Both the position numbers and the translations under genes were made by a program. The notes beneath the pieces were generated by a model, which saw only the letters and a list, made by a program, of their open reading frames with translations, ran no database searches and was not told where the DNA came from. 64,000 bases of DNA, taken from contig NZ_JAENBP010000002.1 in the NCBI RefSeq assembly GCF_016481285.1, forward strand, positions 124,001 to 188,000. Reading direction: 5' to 3'. Origin of the DNA: Streptococcus zalophi. Lineage in GTDB: Bacteria > Bacillota > Bacilli > Lactobacillales > Streptococcaceae. Positions within the stretch are counted from its first letter, which is position 1, and each line of letters starts with the position of its first letter. Positions 9,061 through 18,194 of this stretch are shown here, piece after piece.

Positions 9061-10731
9061 ATGCAAACTGATATCCAAATCGCTCAAAGCACCCCCTTAA
9101 AACCTATTGTTGATATTATCAATAAAGTTAATATCTCACCTGATGATGTTGAACTTTATGGTAATTATAAGGCAAAATTATCATTTGATAAAATTAATGC
9201 CGTTAAATCAAATCCACTAGGAAAACTTATTTTAGTCACTGCTATCAATCCTACTCCAGCAGGAGAGGGAAAATCAACGATTACGATTGGTCTAGCAGAT
9301 GCTCTTAGTCAAATTGGTAAGAAAACAATGATTGCGCTTCGTGAACCATCAATGGGTCCAGTTATGGGAGTCAAAGGAGGTGCAACAGGTGGAGGTTATG
9401 CTCAAGTTCTGCCAATGGAAGATATCAATCTGCATTTTACTGGAGACATGCACGCTATCACTACAGCTAACAATGCGCTATCTTCTCTAATCGACAATCA
9501 CTTGCAACAAGGTAATGAACTTGGTATAGACCAACGTCGCATTATTTGGAAACGTGTTGTGGACTTAAATGATCGTGCGCTTAGAAAAGTCATTGTTGGT
9601 CTAGGAAGCCCATTTAACGGAGTTCCAAGAGAAGATGGTTTTGACATTACCGTAGCCAGTGAAATTATGGCCATTTTATGTTTGGCAACTGACCTTTCTG
9701 ATTTAAAAGCAAGATTGGGTAGAATTGTGATTGGCTACAAATCAGATAAAACACCTGTTTCTGTTAGTGATTTAAAAGTAGAAGGTGCCTTGACTCTAAT
9801 CCTAAAAGACGCTTTAAAACCAAATCTCGTACAAACCATATATGGTACACCAGCCTTTGTTCATGGCGGTCCTTTTGCAAACATTGCACATGGTTGTAAC
9901 TCTGTTTTAGCAACTTCAACAGCACTTCGTTTAGCGGATTATACCGTTACAGAAGCAGGATTTGGAGCAGACCTCGGAGCTGAAAAATTCCTAGATATCA
10001 AAGTACCACAACTCCCTAAAGCACCAGATGCTATTGTTGTAGTTGCCACACTTCGTGCCTTGAAAATGCATGGAGGGGTCCCAAAAACAGACTTAGAAAA
10101 AGAAAATATCAAAGCCCTTACTCAAGGTTTTGCTAACTTAGAGCGTCATGTTAATAATATGCGTCAATACGGTGTACCTGTTATTGTGGCCATTAACCGT
10201 TTTGTGTCAGACACCGAAAAAGAAATTGAAACATTAAAAAACCTCTGTCAAAAGATTGATGTCCCTGTTGAGTTAGCAACAGTATGGGCTGATGGTGGAA
10301 AAGGAGGAGTTGCTTTAGCCAATACTGTTGTTAATTTAATTGACAAACAGCCTAATCAATATCAAGAGCTTTATGACATTTCTGACACTATTGAAGAAAA
10401 AGTAACTAAGATTGTCACTAATATTTACGGTGGCAAGTCAGTCACTTTTTCAGCCAAGGCTAAAACTCAGATAAATGAACTCAAACAAAATGGCTGGGAT
10501 AACTTACCAATCTGTATGGCTAAAACACAATATAGTTTCTCTGACAATCCAAGTCTTCTTGGTGCACCAACAGACTTTGAAATAACCATTAGAGAATTTG
10601 TTCCTAAAATCGGTGCAGGATTTATTGTTGCATTAACAGGAGATGTTTTAACCATGCCTGGATTACCTAAACAGCCTGCTGCTTTAAATATGGATGTTAC
10701 TGATGATGGTGTTGCACTAGGGTTGTTTTAA
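9061..10731 (+). CDS. fhs: Formate--tetrahydrofolate ligase
   Basis: A 556-residue enzyme making 10-formyl-tetrahydrofolate from formate, ATP and tetrahydrofolate for purine and initiator-tRNA formylation. The phosphate-binding loop TPAGEGKST lies near residue 65, followed by the family segment [20 protein letters not shown]. The C-terminal [15 protein letters not shown] is typical. Full length for the family. Its start is well supported by AGAGGAG upstream. Next to the coaBC operon, as in other streptococci. Confidence 0.97.
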   Translation: MQTDIQIAQSTPLKPIVDIINKVNISPDDVELYGNYKAKLSFDKINAVKSNPLGKLILVTAINPTPAGEGKSTITIGLADALSQIGKKTMIALREPSMGPVMGVKGGATGGGYAQVLPMEDINLHFTGDMHAITTANNALSSLIDNHLQQGNELGIDQRRIIWKRVVDLNDRALRKVIVGLGSPFNGVPREDGFDITVASEIMAILCLATDLSDLKARLGRIVIGYKSDKTPVSVSDLKVEGALTLILKDALKPNLVQTIYGTPAFVHGGPFANIAHGCNSVLATSTALRLADYTVTEAGFGADLGAEKFLDIKVPQLPKAPDAIVVVATLRALKMHGGVPKTDLEKENIKALTQGFANLERHVNNMRQYGVPVIVAINRFVSDTEKEIETLKNLCQKIDVPVELATVWADGGKGGVALANTVVNLIDKQPNQYQELYDISDTIEEKVTKIVTNIYGGKSVTFSAKAKTQINELKQNGWDNLPICMAKTQYSFSDNPSLLGAPTDFEITIREFVPKIGAGFIVALTGDVLTMPGLPKQPAALNMDVTDDGVALGLF

Positions 10732-10771
10732 ACGTTTATAAAATATTTTAATAATGAGAGAGGAGAAAGTA

Positions 10772-12346
10772 ATGAGCAGTCAAAAAAATACTGTCGTTAA
10801 ATTACTTAATAAAAGTAAAAGAGGTATTTTTAGAGGTATTTTTAGCCGTTTAACGCTCTTTCTTGTTCTCATCATTCTACAAATTATTCTTATTAATTTC
10901 TTTTTCCTTAAACTAGAAGATTTTCGTATTCCTCTAAAGATTATTGAGTCCATTGTTATTGCAGGATCTGTTATTTTTCTTGTCAATAGCAAGATGGATA
11001 CAACTTCCATTATCACTTGGCTTTTAGTTATTTTTCCTTTTCCAATACCAGGAACCATGTTTCTTATTTATACAAAAAATGATTTGGGTTATCGAGAACT
11101 TAAAAAACGCATCAAAGAATCGATTTTAGAAGTGTCTCCCTATTTCCACCAAAAATCAGATATTTTGACTGAATTAAAAAAAGAGCATCTTATTACCTAC
11201 AATCTAGCAAAATATCTTAACAGACGTGGTGGCTATCCCATTTATAAAAATCCTGACATCACTTATTTTTCTAGTGGAATGAAAAAATTTATCGCCTTAA
11301 AAGAAGAATTACAAAAGGCAAAAAACTTTATCTTCTTGGAATATTTTATCATCGATGAAGGAACCATGTGGGGTGAAATCTTAGCTATCCTTGAAGAAAA
11401 AGTCAAAGAAGGTGTTGAAGTTAGAGTCATGTATGACGGTATGATTGAGTATTCAACTTTATCACCTGACTATAAAAATCGATTAGAAAAAATTGGTATC
11501 AAAGCGCGTGCATTTGCACCAATATCACCATTTTTATCAACTTACTATAATTATAGAGATCATCGTAAAATTTTAGTTATTGATAATCATGTTGCTTTTA
11601 ATGGTGGTGTCAATTTGGCTGATGAATACATCAATCTTGTCAATAAATATGGTTACTGGAAAGATTCAGCAATCATGGTAAAGGGAGAAGCTGTTAGCTC
11701 TTACACCTTAATGTTTTTACAAATGTGGGCAACTTACGATAAAACTGATGATATCAAAAAATACTTATTACCCAACAAATCAAATAGTAACTGCAATCAA
11801 GGTTATGTTATTCCTTATGCTGATTCACCACTAGATAATGAAAAAGTTGGCGAGAACGTCTACATTGATATTTTAAATAATGCCAATGAATATGTTCATA
11901 TTATGACTCCTTATCTTATTCTTGATAGTGAACTTGAACACGCCTTAAAATTTGCTGCAGAACGAGGCGTTGATGTCAAAATAATTGTTCCTGGTATTCC
12001 CGACAAAAAAATCCCATATACTTTAGCCAAACGCTATTTTCCATCTTTGATTGATTCAGGTGTTAAGATTTACCAATTCACACCTGGTTTTGTCCATGCT
12101 AAGAACTTTGTTAGTGATAATAATAAAGCAGTAGTGGGAAGCATTAATCTTGATTACCGAAGTCTTTATCATCATTTTGAATGTGCTACATACATGTATC
12201 AAACTAAAAGTATTAGTGCTATTGAAGATGATTTTCAAAAAACACTCAGTAAAAGCAAGGAAGTGACAATTGAGTCTCTAAAAGGTGAAAATATTTTAAT
12301 AAGAGGAGCTGGCTTTATCATCAAATTAATTGCACCACTTTTGTAG
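10772..12346 (+). CDS. cls: Cardiolipin synthase (phospholipase D family)
   Basis: A 524-residue membrane enzyme that condenses two phosphatidylglycerols into cardiolipin. Two N-terminal hydrophobic segments (about residues 20-85) anchor two PLD catalytic domains with motifs HRKILVID (near residue 264) and HAKNFVSD (near 441), both H-x-K-x4-D. The start is set at the ATG at 10772 because AGAGGAGAAAG lies directly upstream; the ATG at 10754 has no ribosome site. Follows fhs after 40 bases and probably shares its transcript. Confidence 0.92.
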   Translation: MSSQKNTVVKLLNKSKRGIFRGIFSRLTLFLVLIILQIILINFFFLKLEDFRIPLKIIESIVIAGSVIFLVNSKMDTTSIITWLLVIFPFPIPGTMFLIYTKNDLGYRELKKRIKESILEVSPYFHQKSDILTELKKEHLITYNLAKYLNRRGGYPIYKNPDITYFSSGMKKFIALKEELQKAKNFIFLEYFIIDEGTMWGEILAILEEKVKEGVEVRVMYDGMIEYSTLSPDYKNRLEKIGIKARAFAPISPFLSTYYNYRDHRKILVIDNHVAFNGGVNLADEYINLVNKYGYWKDSAIMVKGEAVSSYTLMFLQMWATYDKTDDIKKYLLPNKSNSNCNQGYVIPYADSPLDNEKVGENVYIDILNNANEYVHIMTPYLILDSELEHALKFAAERGVDVKIIVPGIPDKKIPYTLAKRYFPSLIDSGVKIYQFTPGFVHAKNFVSDNNKAVVGSINLDYRSLYHHFECATYMYQTKSISAIEDDFQKTLSKSKEVTIESLKGENILIRGAGFIIKLIAPLL

Positions 12347-12361
12347 AAATAAGTAGTTTTC

Positions 12362-12390
12362 TTTACAATTTTGCAAAAATAGGATATAAT
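12362..12390 (+). promoter_or_regulatory. Promoter of the asd leader RNA
   Basis: TTTACA (12362-12367), 17-base spacer, TATAAT (12385-12390): a near-consensus vegetative promoter just after cls. It would start transcription at about 12397. Confidence 0.8.
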
Positions 12391-12396
12391 CACTTT

Positions 12397-12543
12397 ATGC
12401 GATGAGTCGATAATGGTTTTTCGAAACCATTTTTGCGCAGGGAAGTCATTAACGCAGGAGCGGACTTTGAAAGGATGTGTGAACCGTCTTTTCACACTGA
12501 TAAAGTGCCCTTAATCCCTTTCCATTTGGAGAGGGATTTTTTA
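12397..12543 (+). ncRNA. asd-type structured RNA ending in an intrinsic terminator
   Basis: A roughly 145-base transcript between a strong promoter and a strong terminator, directly upstream of asd. It holds three hairpins: ATGGTTT/AAACCAT with a TTCG-containing loop (12413-12430), GTGTGAA/TTCACAC (12477-12497), and the terminator stem AATCCCT...AGGGATT followed by T residues (12513-12543). Position, host group and architecture fit the asd RNA motif described in streptococci, so it may act as a small RNA as well as a leader. I cannot score it against the family model; that would be the test. Confidence 0.65.
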
Positions 12544-12620
12544 TTAAAAAACTATTCAAAATCGTAAAAAAATAGTATGATAGAACAATAATATCTAAAA
12601 AGAAATGAACGAGGAATAAT

Positions 12621-13697
12621 ATGGCTTACAACGTTGCAATTGTCGGTGCTACAGGTGCTGTAGGACAACAAATGATTAAAATGCTTGAAAAATCAAGTTT
12701 ACCTGTCAAGAATTTAAGATTATTAGCATCAAAGCGTTCTGTTGGTAAAACTTTTTTATTTAAGGATCAATCCATTTCTGTTGAAGAAACAACTGAAAAC
12801 TCGTTTGAAGGTGTCGATATTGCCCTTTTCTCTGCTGGTGGTAAAACCTCTGCAAAATTCGCACCTTATGCGGTTAAAGCAGGAGCAGTTGTGATTGATA
12901 ACACTTCTCATTATCGTCAAAATCCTGATGTTCCTTTAATTGTCCCCGAGGTTAATGCACATGCCCTTAATGACCATCATGGCATTATTGCTTGTCCTAA
13001 CTGTTCAACGATTCAAATGATGATGGCATTAGAACCCATTAGACAAGAATGGGGACTTGAGCGTATTATCGTTTCAACCTATCAAGCTGTATCAGGTGCT
13101 GGTGCACAAGCAGTTGAAGAGGCTAAAAAGCAAATTAGTGACGTGATTAATGAAGGGACAGCCGTAACTGAAGTAGAAGCAAATATCCTACCATCAGGTG
13201 GTGATAAGAAACACTATCCAATTGCTTTTAATGCCCTGCCACAAATTGATCTCTTCACTGACAATGACTATACTTATGAAGAGATGAAAATGACTAAGGA
13301 AACAAAGAAAATCATGGAAGATGATGCCATTAAAGTATCAGCAACCTGTGTTCGTGTTCCTGTTTTGACAGCTCACTCGGAGTCAGTTTATATTGAAACA
13401 AAAGAAGTAGCAGATATTGAAGCTGTTAAAAAAGCCATTTCAGAATTTCCTGGTACTGTTTTAGAAGATAATCCGGCAGAACAAATTTATCCTCAAGCCA
13501 TTACTGCTGTTGATAAAACAGAAACATTTGTTGGTCGTATTCGGCGTGACCTTGACATTGAAAACGGTATTCACATGTGGGTGGTTTCTGATAACCTCTT
13601 AAAAGGTGCCGCATGGAATTCAGTACAGATTGCTGAGAGCTTACATGAACAAGGACTTGTTCACCCAACAAAAGAACTCTTATTTGAATTAATTTAG
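12621..13697 (+). CDS. asd: Aspartate-semialdehyde dehydrogenase
   Basis: A 358-residue NADPH enzyme reducing aspartyl phosphate to aspartate semialdehyde, the branch point for lysine/diaminopimelate, threonine and methionine. The N-terminal dinucleotide loop [11 protein letters not shown], the active-site cysteine in [10 protein letters not shown] (near residue 127) and the C-terminal histidine region support it. Full length. It lies behind the terminated leader RNA. A weaker promoter (TTCAAA...TATGAT, 12555-12581) may drive it when the leader terminates. Confidence 0.96.
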   Translation: MAYNVAIVGATGAVGQQMIKMLEKSSLPVKNLRLLASKRSVGKTFLFKDQSISVEETTENSFEGVDIALFSAGGKTSAKFAPYAVKAGAVVIDNTSHYRQNPDVPLIVPEVNAHALNDHHGIIACPNCSTIQMMMALEPIRQEWGLERIIVSTYQAVSGAGAQAVEEAKKQISDVINEGTAVTEVEANILPSGGDKKHYPIAFNALPQIDLFTDNDYTYEEMKMTKETKKIMEDDAIKVSATCVRVPVLTAHSESVYIETKEVADIEAVKKAISEFPGTVLEDNPAEQIYPQAITAVDKTETFVGRIRRDLDIENGIHMWVVSDNLLKGAAWNSVQIAESLHEQGLVHPTKELLFELI

Positions 13698-13699
13698 TT

Positions 13700-13723
13700 A
13701 AAGATGGCTCAGCCATCTTTTTT
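13700..13723 (+). terminator. Terminator after asd
   Basis: Stem AAGATGGCT/AGCCATCTT with a run of T residues, starting a few bases after the asd stop codon. Confidence 0.88.
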
Positions 13724-13768
13724 GATATAATAGAAATAATACAACTATGGTTAAAAAGGAGAGTTAAT

Positions 13769-14268
13769 ATGCTAACTGTCAGATTTGCAACACCAGACGA
13801 TGTGTTAGAAATAAAAGAGCTATTAATAAAAGCCTTGAAAATCACTTATAAAGAACTTTACTCTAAAGACTTTATCAAACGTATGATTAGTGAATTCTTT
13901 AATGAAAAAAGACTTTATGAAGAAGTGTCTACAAAAATCAAACCTTTAATGGTTATATGGTTGCTGAAAAAGATGGCATGATATTAGGATGTATTTGTGG
14001 TGCTTGTGAGGATAACAATGGCTATATTTATGTTTTATATGTTCATCCTGAGTTTAAACAAAAAGGTATCGGAAAAAATCTTTTAAATGGTTATACAAGT
14101 TATCAAAAAGAACATTATGCTATTAGCAAACAAACTACTTTTGTAGTTGAAAATAATCAGATGGGAATTCCTTTCTATGAGAAAATGGGCTTTAATCTGG
14201 TTGAAATCATTCCAAACTGGCTAGATAGTACTCAAGGAAATCAATGCCGCTATGTGAGAAGTGTATAA
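13769..14268 (+). pseudogene. GNAT-family N-acetyltransferase broken by a one-base frameshift
   Basis: Two consecutive frames make one GNAT protein of about 165 residues. The first (from 13769, good AAAGGAGAG ribosome site) begins LTVRFATPDDVLEIKELL, the usual GNAT N-terminus. The second holds the acetyl-CoA loop HPEFKQKGIGKNLL and NNQMGIPFYEKMGF. Adding one A to the run of five at 13933-13937 restores the continuous reading STKNQTFNGYMVAEKDG, so the defect is a single-base deletion in a homopolymer. Either a genuine pseudogene or a sequencing error. Substrate unknown. Confidence 0.85.
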
Positions 14269-14367
14269 AATGTTACTTTAAAGAATCAAACTGATATATG
14301 ATTTTTTTTAATTATTTCTAATTAATCTTTAAAATGAGTTTATTTATCACAAAACAAACAATATAAC

Positions 14368-14396
14368 TTGACAAAATCACTTAAGACCTAGATAAT
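14368..14396 (+). promoter_or_regulatory. Promoter of the ATP-cone gene
   Basis: TTGACA (14368-14373), 17-base spacer, GATAAT (14391-14396), followed by AAAGAGG before the ATG at 14441. Confidence 0.8.
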
Positions 14397-14440
14397 ATTA
14401 ATAACAAATACCTTTCCTTACGAATAGAAAAGAGGTTTCT

Positions 14441-14779
14441 ATGCAAATTATCAAACGCAATGGACAAGTTACTGATTTTAACCCAGATAAAATTTATCAA
14501 GCTATTTTAAAAGCAGCGCAAACAGTGTATGTTTTGGATGAAGAATTACGACAAAAATTGGCTCAAGTCACTAAAAAAGTCGTGATAGACTTAGAAGAAG
14601 CACAAGTAGAACGTCCTACCATCAATATGATACAATCTTTAGTTGAAAATCGCTTAATTGAAGCAGGTTACATTAAGATTGCTGAACGCTATATTGCCTA
14701 TCGTTTACAACGTGACCTTGAAAGAAACGGTTATGAAGATCATATTAATGTTCACTTAAGATTTGAACAAATATTATAA
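14441..14779 (+). CDS. Stand-alone ATP-cone domain protein
   Basis: A 112-residue protein made of essentially one ATP-cone, the nucleotide-sensing regulatory domain of ribonucleotide reductases and NrdR. The start IIKRNGQVTDFNPDKIYQAI and the later GYIKIAERYIAYRLQRD are the conserved cone elements. There is no zinc ribbon, so it is not NrdR, and no catalytic domain follows. It has its own promoter and terminator. It could sense dATP/ATP and act on a separate reductase or regulator; that is inference. The NrdE in this window lacks an obvious cone. Confidence 0.8.
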   Translation: MQIIKRNGQVTDFNPDKIYQAILKAAQTVYVLDEELRQKLAQVTKKVVIDLEEAQVERPTINMIQSLVENRLIEAGYIKIAERYIAYRLQRDLERNGYEDHINVHLRFEQIL

Positions 14780-14785
14780 AAACTT

Positions 14786-14811
14786 AAACCCTTGTCAGAC
14801 AAGGGTTTTTA
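14786..14811 (+). terminator. Terminator after the ATP-cone gene
   Basis: Stem AAACCCTTG/CAAGGGTTT with loop TCAGA and a T-tract. Confidence 0.88.
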
Positions 14812-14889
14812 CGTTACAATGGAAATAAAGGTAAAGAATATATTTTTATATGATGTTTTTAAAGATTTTTTTAAAAGAAAGGATTTCTC

Positions 14890-15483
14890 ATGAAAAAAAT
14901 TTTTTTAGCTATTATAGTTACAGTTGGAATTGTAGGATTATTTGGTTGTTCAAACAACAAAGAATCTGATATAATTGACGAAGTTCTCTCTAAGAAAGAA
15001 GAAAATATTTCTGAAAAAATCACTAAAAAGGCACTTAAACTAACTCAAAAAGCTGGTGATGAACGCGTTGGTTACTACAATATTCCGGAAGATTTTGTTA
15101 CTTTCACAGATATAAATAATCCAGACGGTGATGATGTACAGTATTCTGATGTTACAGGAAAATATATTATTACTCTAAATACTATTGATATATCTAACCT
15201 TACAAAAGAAGAAAAAGAAGCGTTTACAGCAGAAACTGCTGCAGATAATATTGCTGGATATCTTAAAGAAGATAAAGATTTAGAAACATTAGAACTTTAC
15301 CATTATGATGATTTCCAAGATAAAGTCTATCAAAATGTAGCTACCTATAAAACAGGGGAAGTCCTCTCAGTTAATCTTTTTGAACACGATGGTACCATTT
15401 ATTTCTTTGGTATTGAAGGTTCTGAAGACTTTGTTAATACCTATTGGGTTAATATCCTAGATAGTTTTAGCACAACAAAATAA
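14890..15483 (+). CDS. Putative lipoprotein, function unknown
   Basis: A 197-residue protein with a lipoprotein signal: basic start, hydrophobic core, lipobox LFGC with the modified cysteine at position 20. The mature part begins with a charged, low-complexity stretch (residues 21-55) and continues into a soluble domain with YNIPEDFVTF and YDDFQDKVYQNVATY. I do not recognise the family with confidence. AAAGAAAGGA upstream supports the start. Single gene between two terminators, so it probably acts alone at the membrane surface. Confidence 0.75.
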   Translation: MKKIFLAIIVTVGIVGLFGCSNNKESDIIDEVLSKKEENISEKITKKALKLTQKAGDERVGYYNIPEDFVTFTDINNPDGDDVQYSDVTGKYIITLNTIDISNLTKEEKEAFTAETAADNIAGYLKEDKDLETLELYHYDDFQDKVYQNVATYKTGEVLSVNLFEHDGTIYFFGIEGSEDFVNTYWVNILDSFSTTK

Positions 15484-15487
15484 CGTA

Positions 15488-15519
15488 TTAAAAATCATTA
15501 GAAAATTCTAATGATTTTT
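15488..15519 (+). terminator. Terminator after the lipoprotein gene
   Basis: AAAAATCATTAGAA / TTCTAATGATTTTT hairpin with T-tract, immediately after the stop. Confidence 0.85.
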
Positions 15520-15597
15520 CTTTAGTTGTCGTTTAGCAGATAAATTGTGATAAAATAGATAAATAAACGTCTCGTAAAAGTGAAAGGAAAAAATTTT

Positions 15598-16449
15598 ATG
15601 GCAACTATTCAATGGTTTCCTGGCCATATGTCAAAAGCTAGGAGACAAGTGCAAGAAAATATCAAATTTGTCGATTTTGTAACAATTTTAGTCGATGCTA
15701 GACTGCCTTTTTCAAGTCAAAATCCTATGTTGTCAAAAATAATAGGGGACAAACCTAAATTATTAATTTTAAATAAAGCTGATTTAGCTGATCCAGTCAA
15801 AACTAAAGAATGGCGACATTATTTTGAAAAACAAGGCATCACAACTCTAGCTATTAATTCAAAAGAGCAAGCAACCGTTAAAAAAGTGACTGAAGCTGCA
15901 AAAAAATTGATGGCTGATAAAATTGTTCATTTAAAAGAACGAGGCATTCAAAAAGAAACCTTGAGAACCATGATTGTTGGAATTCCAAATGCTGGAAAAT
16001 CAACTTTAATGAATCGTTTAGCTGGAAAGAAAATAGCAGTTGTAGGTAACAAACCTGGCGTCACCAAGGGGCAACAATGGTTGAAATCAAATAAAGAGTT
16101 AGAAATTTTAGACACACCTGGTATTTTATGGCCAAAATTTGAAGACGATTTGATTGGTCTTAAATTAGCATTAACAGGAGCTATAAAAGATACGTTGCTC
16201 CCTATGGATGAGGTCACTATTTTTGGACTTGATTTTTTTAAAACACATTATCCTAAACGCTTGAAAGACCGCTTCAAGGGTATTTCATTAGAAGATGAAG
16301 CACCAGACATCATTATGACAATGACTAAAAAACTTGGCTATCGCGAGGACTACGATAGATTTTATAACCTATTTGTTAAAGAAGTCAGAGATGGTCGTTT
16401 GGGAACTTATACTCTTGATAGAATTGAGGAAATCGATGCTAACAATTAA
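15598..16449 (+). CDS. rbgA: Ribosome biogenesis GTPase RbgA (YlqF)
   Basis: A 283-residue GTPase for late assembly of the 50S subunit. The G motifs are circularly permuted, diagnostic of the YlqF family: G4 NKAD (near residue 58) precedes the P-loop GIPNAGKST (near 128) and DTPG. The N-terminus [13 protein letters not shown] is the family signature. The ATG at 15598, after AAAGGAA, is chosen over the in-frame GTG at 15580. rnhB begins inside its 3' end. Confidence 0.95.
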   Translation: MATIQWFPGHMSKARRQVQENIKFVDFVTILVDARLPFSSQNPMLSKIIGDKPKLLILNKADLADPVKTKEWRHYFEKQGITTLAINSKEQATVKKVTEAAKKLMADKIVHLKERGIQKETLRTMIVGIPNAGKSTLMNRLAGKKIAVVGNKPGVTKGQQWLKSNKELEILDTPGILWPKFEDDLIGLKLALTGAIKDTLLPMDEVTIFGLDFFKTHYPKRLKDRFKGISLEDEAPDIIMTMTKKLGYREDYDRFYNLFVKEVRDGRLGTYTLDRIEEIDANN

Positions 16450-17209
16450 GGAAATTAAATCACTTTTGGCAAATGTTAATAGCATTGATGACTCAAACTT
16501 CCAACAATTTCTAGATGATGAGCGAATTGGTGTCCAAAACCTCCTCAAAAAGCGAAAAAAAGAAATAAGACAACAAAAAAATGAATTAAAACGGCTTGAA
16601 CAGATGCTTTCTTATGAGAGAAATCTCTATCAAAAAGGGTTTTCTCTTATTTGTGGTATTGATGAAGTAGGGCGTGGTCCCTTAGCTGGCCCAGTTGTTG
16701 CAGCAGCGGTTATTTTACCTGAAAACACTTTAATAGCAGGATTGAATGATAGTAAAAAAATCCCTAAAAAGAAACACCATTCTATTTATCAGAGAGTGAT
16801 GGAAAGTGCTTTAGCGGTTGGAATTGGGATTATTGATAACAAAGCTATTGACGATATCAATATTTACCAAGCTAGTAAGTTAGCCATGCTTGACGCTGTT
16901 TCAAAATTAGAGATCACCCCTGATTTTCTTTTAATTGATGCTATGACCCTCGATTGTGATATCCCACAAGAAGCAATTATCAAAGGTGATAGCAAAAGTT
17001 TATCGATTGCTGCAGCCTCAATTGTTGCCAAGGTAACAAGAGATCAGCTAATGAATGACTATCACAGTCAGTACCCTCTATATGATTTTAATAGCAATGC
17101 GGGCTATGGTACCAAAAAACATTTGGATGCCTTAAAAGCTTATGGCATAACACCTATACATCGTCAAACATTTGAACCCATTAAATCAATGGTTAATAAA
17201 TCATTTTAA
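16436..17209 (+). CDS. rnhB: Ribonuclease HII
   Basis: A 257-residue nuclease removing ribonucleotides and RNA primers from DNA. The catalytic DE pair is in [15 protein letters not shown], with later acidic residues in LLIDAMTL and near TRDQLM. The ATG at 16436 follows GAGGAAATC inside the end of rbgA (14-base overlap), implying translational coupling. The length from this start agrees with streptococcal RnhB; longer in-frame starts would run far into rbgA and are unlikely. Confidence 0.95.
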   Translation: MLTIKEIKSLLANVNSIDDSNFQQFLDDERIGVQNLLKKRKKEIRQQKNELKRLEQMLSYERNLYQKGFSLICGIDEVGRGPLAGPVVAAAVILPENTLIAGLNDSKKIPKKKHHSIYQRVMESALAVGIGIIDNKAIDDINIYQASKLAMLDAVSKLEITPDFLLIDAMTLDCDIPQEAIIKGDSKSLSIAAASIVAKVTRDQLMNDYHSQYPLYDFNSNAGYGTKKHLDALKAYGITPIHRQTFEPIKSMVNKSF

Positions 17210-17233
17210 AACCAGTCTTTTTGGCTGGTTTTT
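17207..17233 (+). terminator. Terminator after rnhB
   Basis: AAAACCAG/CTGGTTTT hairpin with T residues; the stem begins inside the stop codon of rnhB. Confidence 0.8.
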
Positions 17234-17258
17234 TCGAATAGTCAGTTGAGAGGTGAAT

Positions 17259-18101
17259 ATGAATAATTTTGAACTATTTAAATTGAAAAAAGCAGGACTA
17301 ACAAATCGACATCTGTTAAATCTACTTGATTATCGAAAAAAACACGATGAGAAATTATCACTAAAAAATATAGCTGTGATTTCAGGTGTGAAAATACCAA
17401 GTCAGTTTATACAAGCTTATAAGTCACTTGACCATCAAAAATTAAAAAAATATTTTTATCAATTTTCAACATTATCAATTCTTGATGACCACTATCCAGA
17501 AGCTCTAAAAAATAGCCACAATCCCCCTGTTTTATTATTTTATCAAGGAAACATAGAATTACTTTCTCACCCAAAAATAGCAGTAGTAGGCGCTAGGATG
17601 GCTAGTCAAAAAGGAATTAAGGCTGTTAGAAAAATTATTTCTGAACTTGGTAATCGCTTTGTCATTGTTAGCGGACTGGCTAAAGGGATTGACACGGCTG
17701 CTCATTTGTCAATATTAAAAAATGGTGGAAAAACAATAGCCGTTATAGGGACAGGTTTGGATGTCTATTATCCAAAGGAAAATGAGTTGTTACAAGAGTA
17801 TTTTGCTAAAAATCATTTGATTATTTCTGAATATGAACCAAAAACCCAACCTTTGCGTTATCATTTCCCAGAACGAAATAGAATTATTGCAGGACTTAGC
17901 CAAGGAGTCATCGTTATCGAGGCGAAATTACGTTCTGGCAGTCTCATCACTTGCGAAAGAGCAATGGAAGAAGGACGTGATGTGTTTGCCGTACCAGGTA
18001 ATATTTTGGATGGTAAATCTGAAGGTTGTCATAGACTAATAAAAGAAGGTGCAAAATGCATTACATCAGGCTTAGATGTGATTTTAGAGTATCAAAATTA
18101 A
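17259..18101 (+). CDS. dprA: DNA-processing protein DprA
   Basis: A 280-residue single-stranded DNA-binding protein that loads RecA on incoming DNA during natural transformation. Rossmann-like domain with VVGARMASQKGIKAVR, SGLAKGIDTAAH and PERNRIIAGLSQGVIVIEA. ATG at 17259 is placed by AGAGGTG; the GTG six bases upstream is less likely. I see no clear late-competence (cin) box in the short upstream gap, which may reflect its AT-rich sequence. Confidence 0.94.
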   Translation: MNNFELFKLKKAGLTNRHLLNLLDYRKKHDEKLSLKNIAVISGVKIPSQFIQAYKSLDHQKLKKYFYQFSTLSILDDHYPEALKNSHNPPVLLFYQGNIELLSHPKIAVVGARMASQKGIKAVRKIISELGNRFVIVSGLAKGIDTAAHLSILKNGGKTIAVIGTGLDVYYPKENELLQEYFAKNHLIISEYEPKTQPLRYHFPERNRIIAGLSQGVIVIEAKLRSGSLITCERAMEEGRDVFAVPGNILDGKSEGCHRLIKEGAKCITSGLDVILEYQN

Positions 18102-18132
18102 AAGCTGTTTTCCTATAGAAAAACTTTTTTTA

Positions 18133-18161
18133 TTGACAGGTGCTAAAAAAAGGGTTATCAT
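18133..18161 (+). promoter_or_regulatory. topA promoter
   Basis: TTGACA (18133-18138), 17-base spacer, TATCAT (18156-18161), in the dprA-topA gap. Confidence 0.8.
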
Positions 18162-18194
18162 GCTAGTTGCTGATAAAAAATAAGGAAGTCTAGT

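Noticed and set aside
12397..12620. Lysine riboswitch upstream of asd
   Set aside because: I do not see the conserved lysine-box core; the arrangement fits the asd RNA motif better.
13501..13845. Minus-strand frame of 114 residues across the asd/GNAT junction
   Set aside because: Antisense to asd, spans the asd terminator, and shows no protein-like pattern.
14441..14779. NrdR repressor
   Set aside because: The ATP-cone is there but the N-terminal zinc ribbon with its four cysteines is absent.
16334..16435. Longer N-terminus for rnhB
   Set aside because: It would overlap rbgA by over 100 bases and exceed the family length; the ATG at 16436 has a ribosome site.
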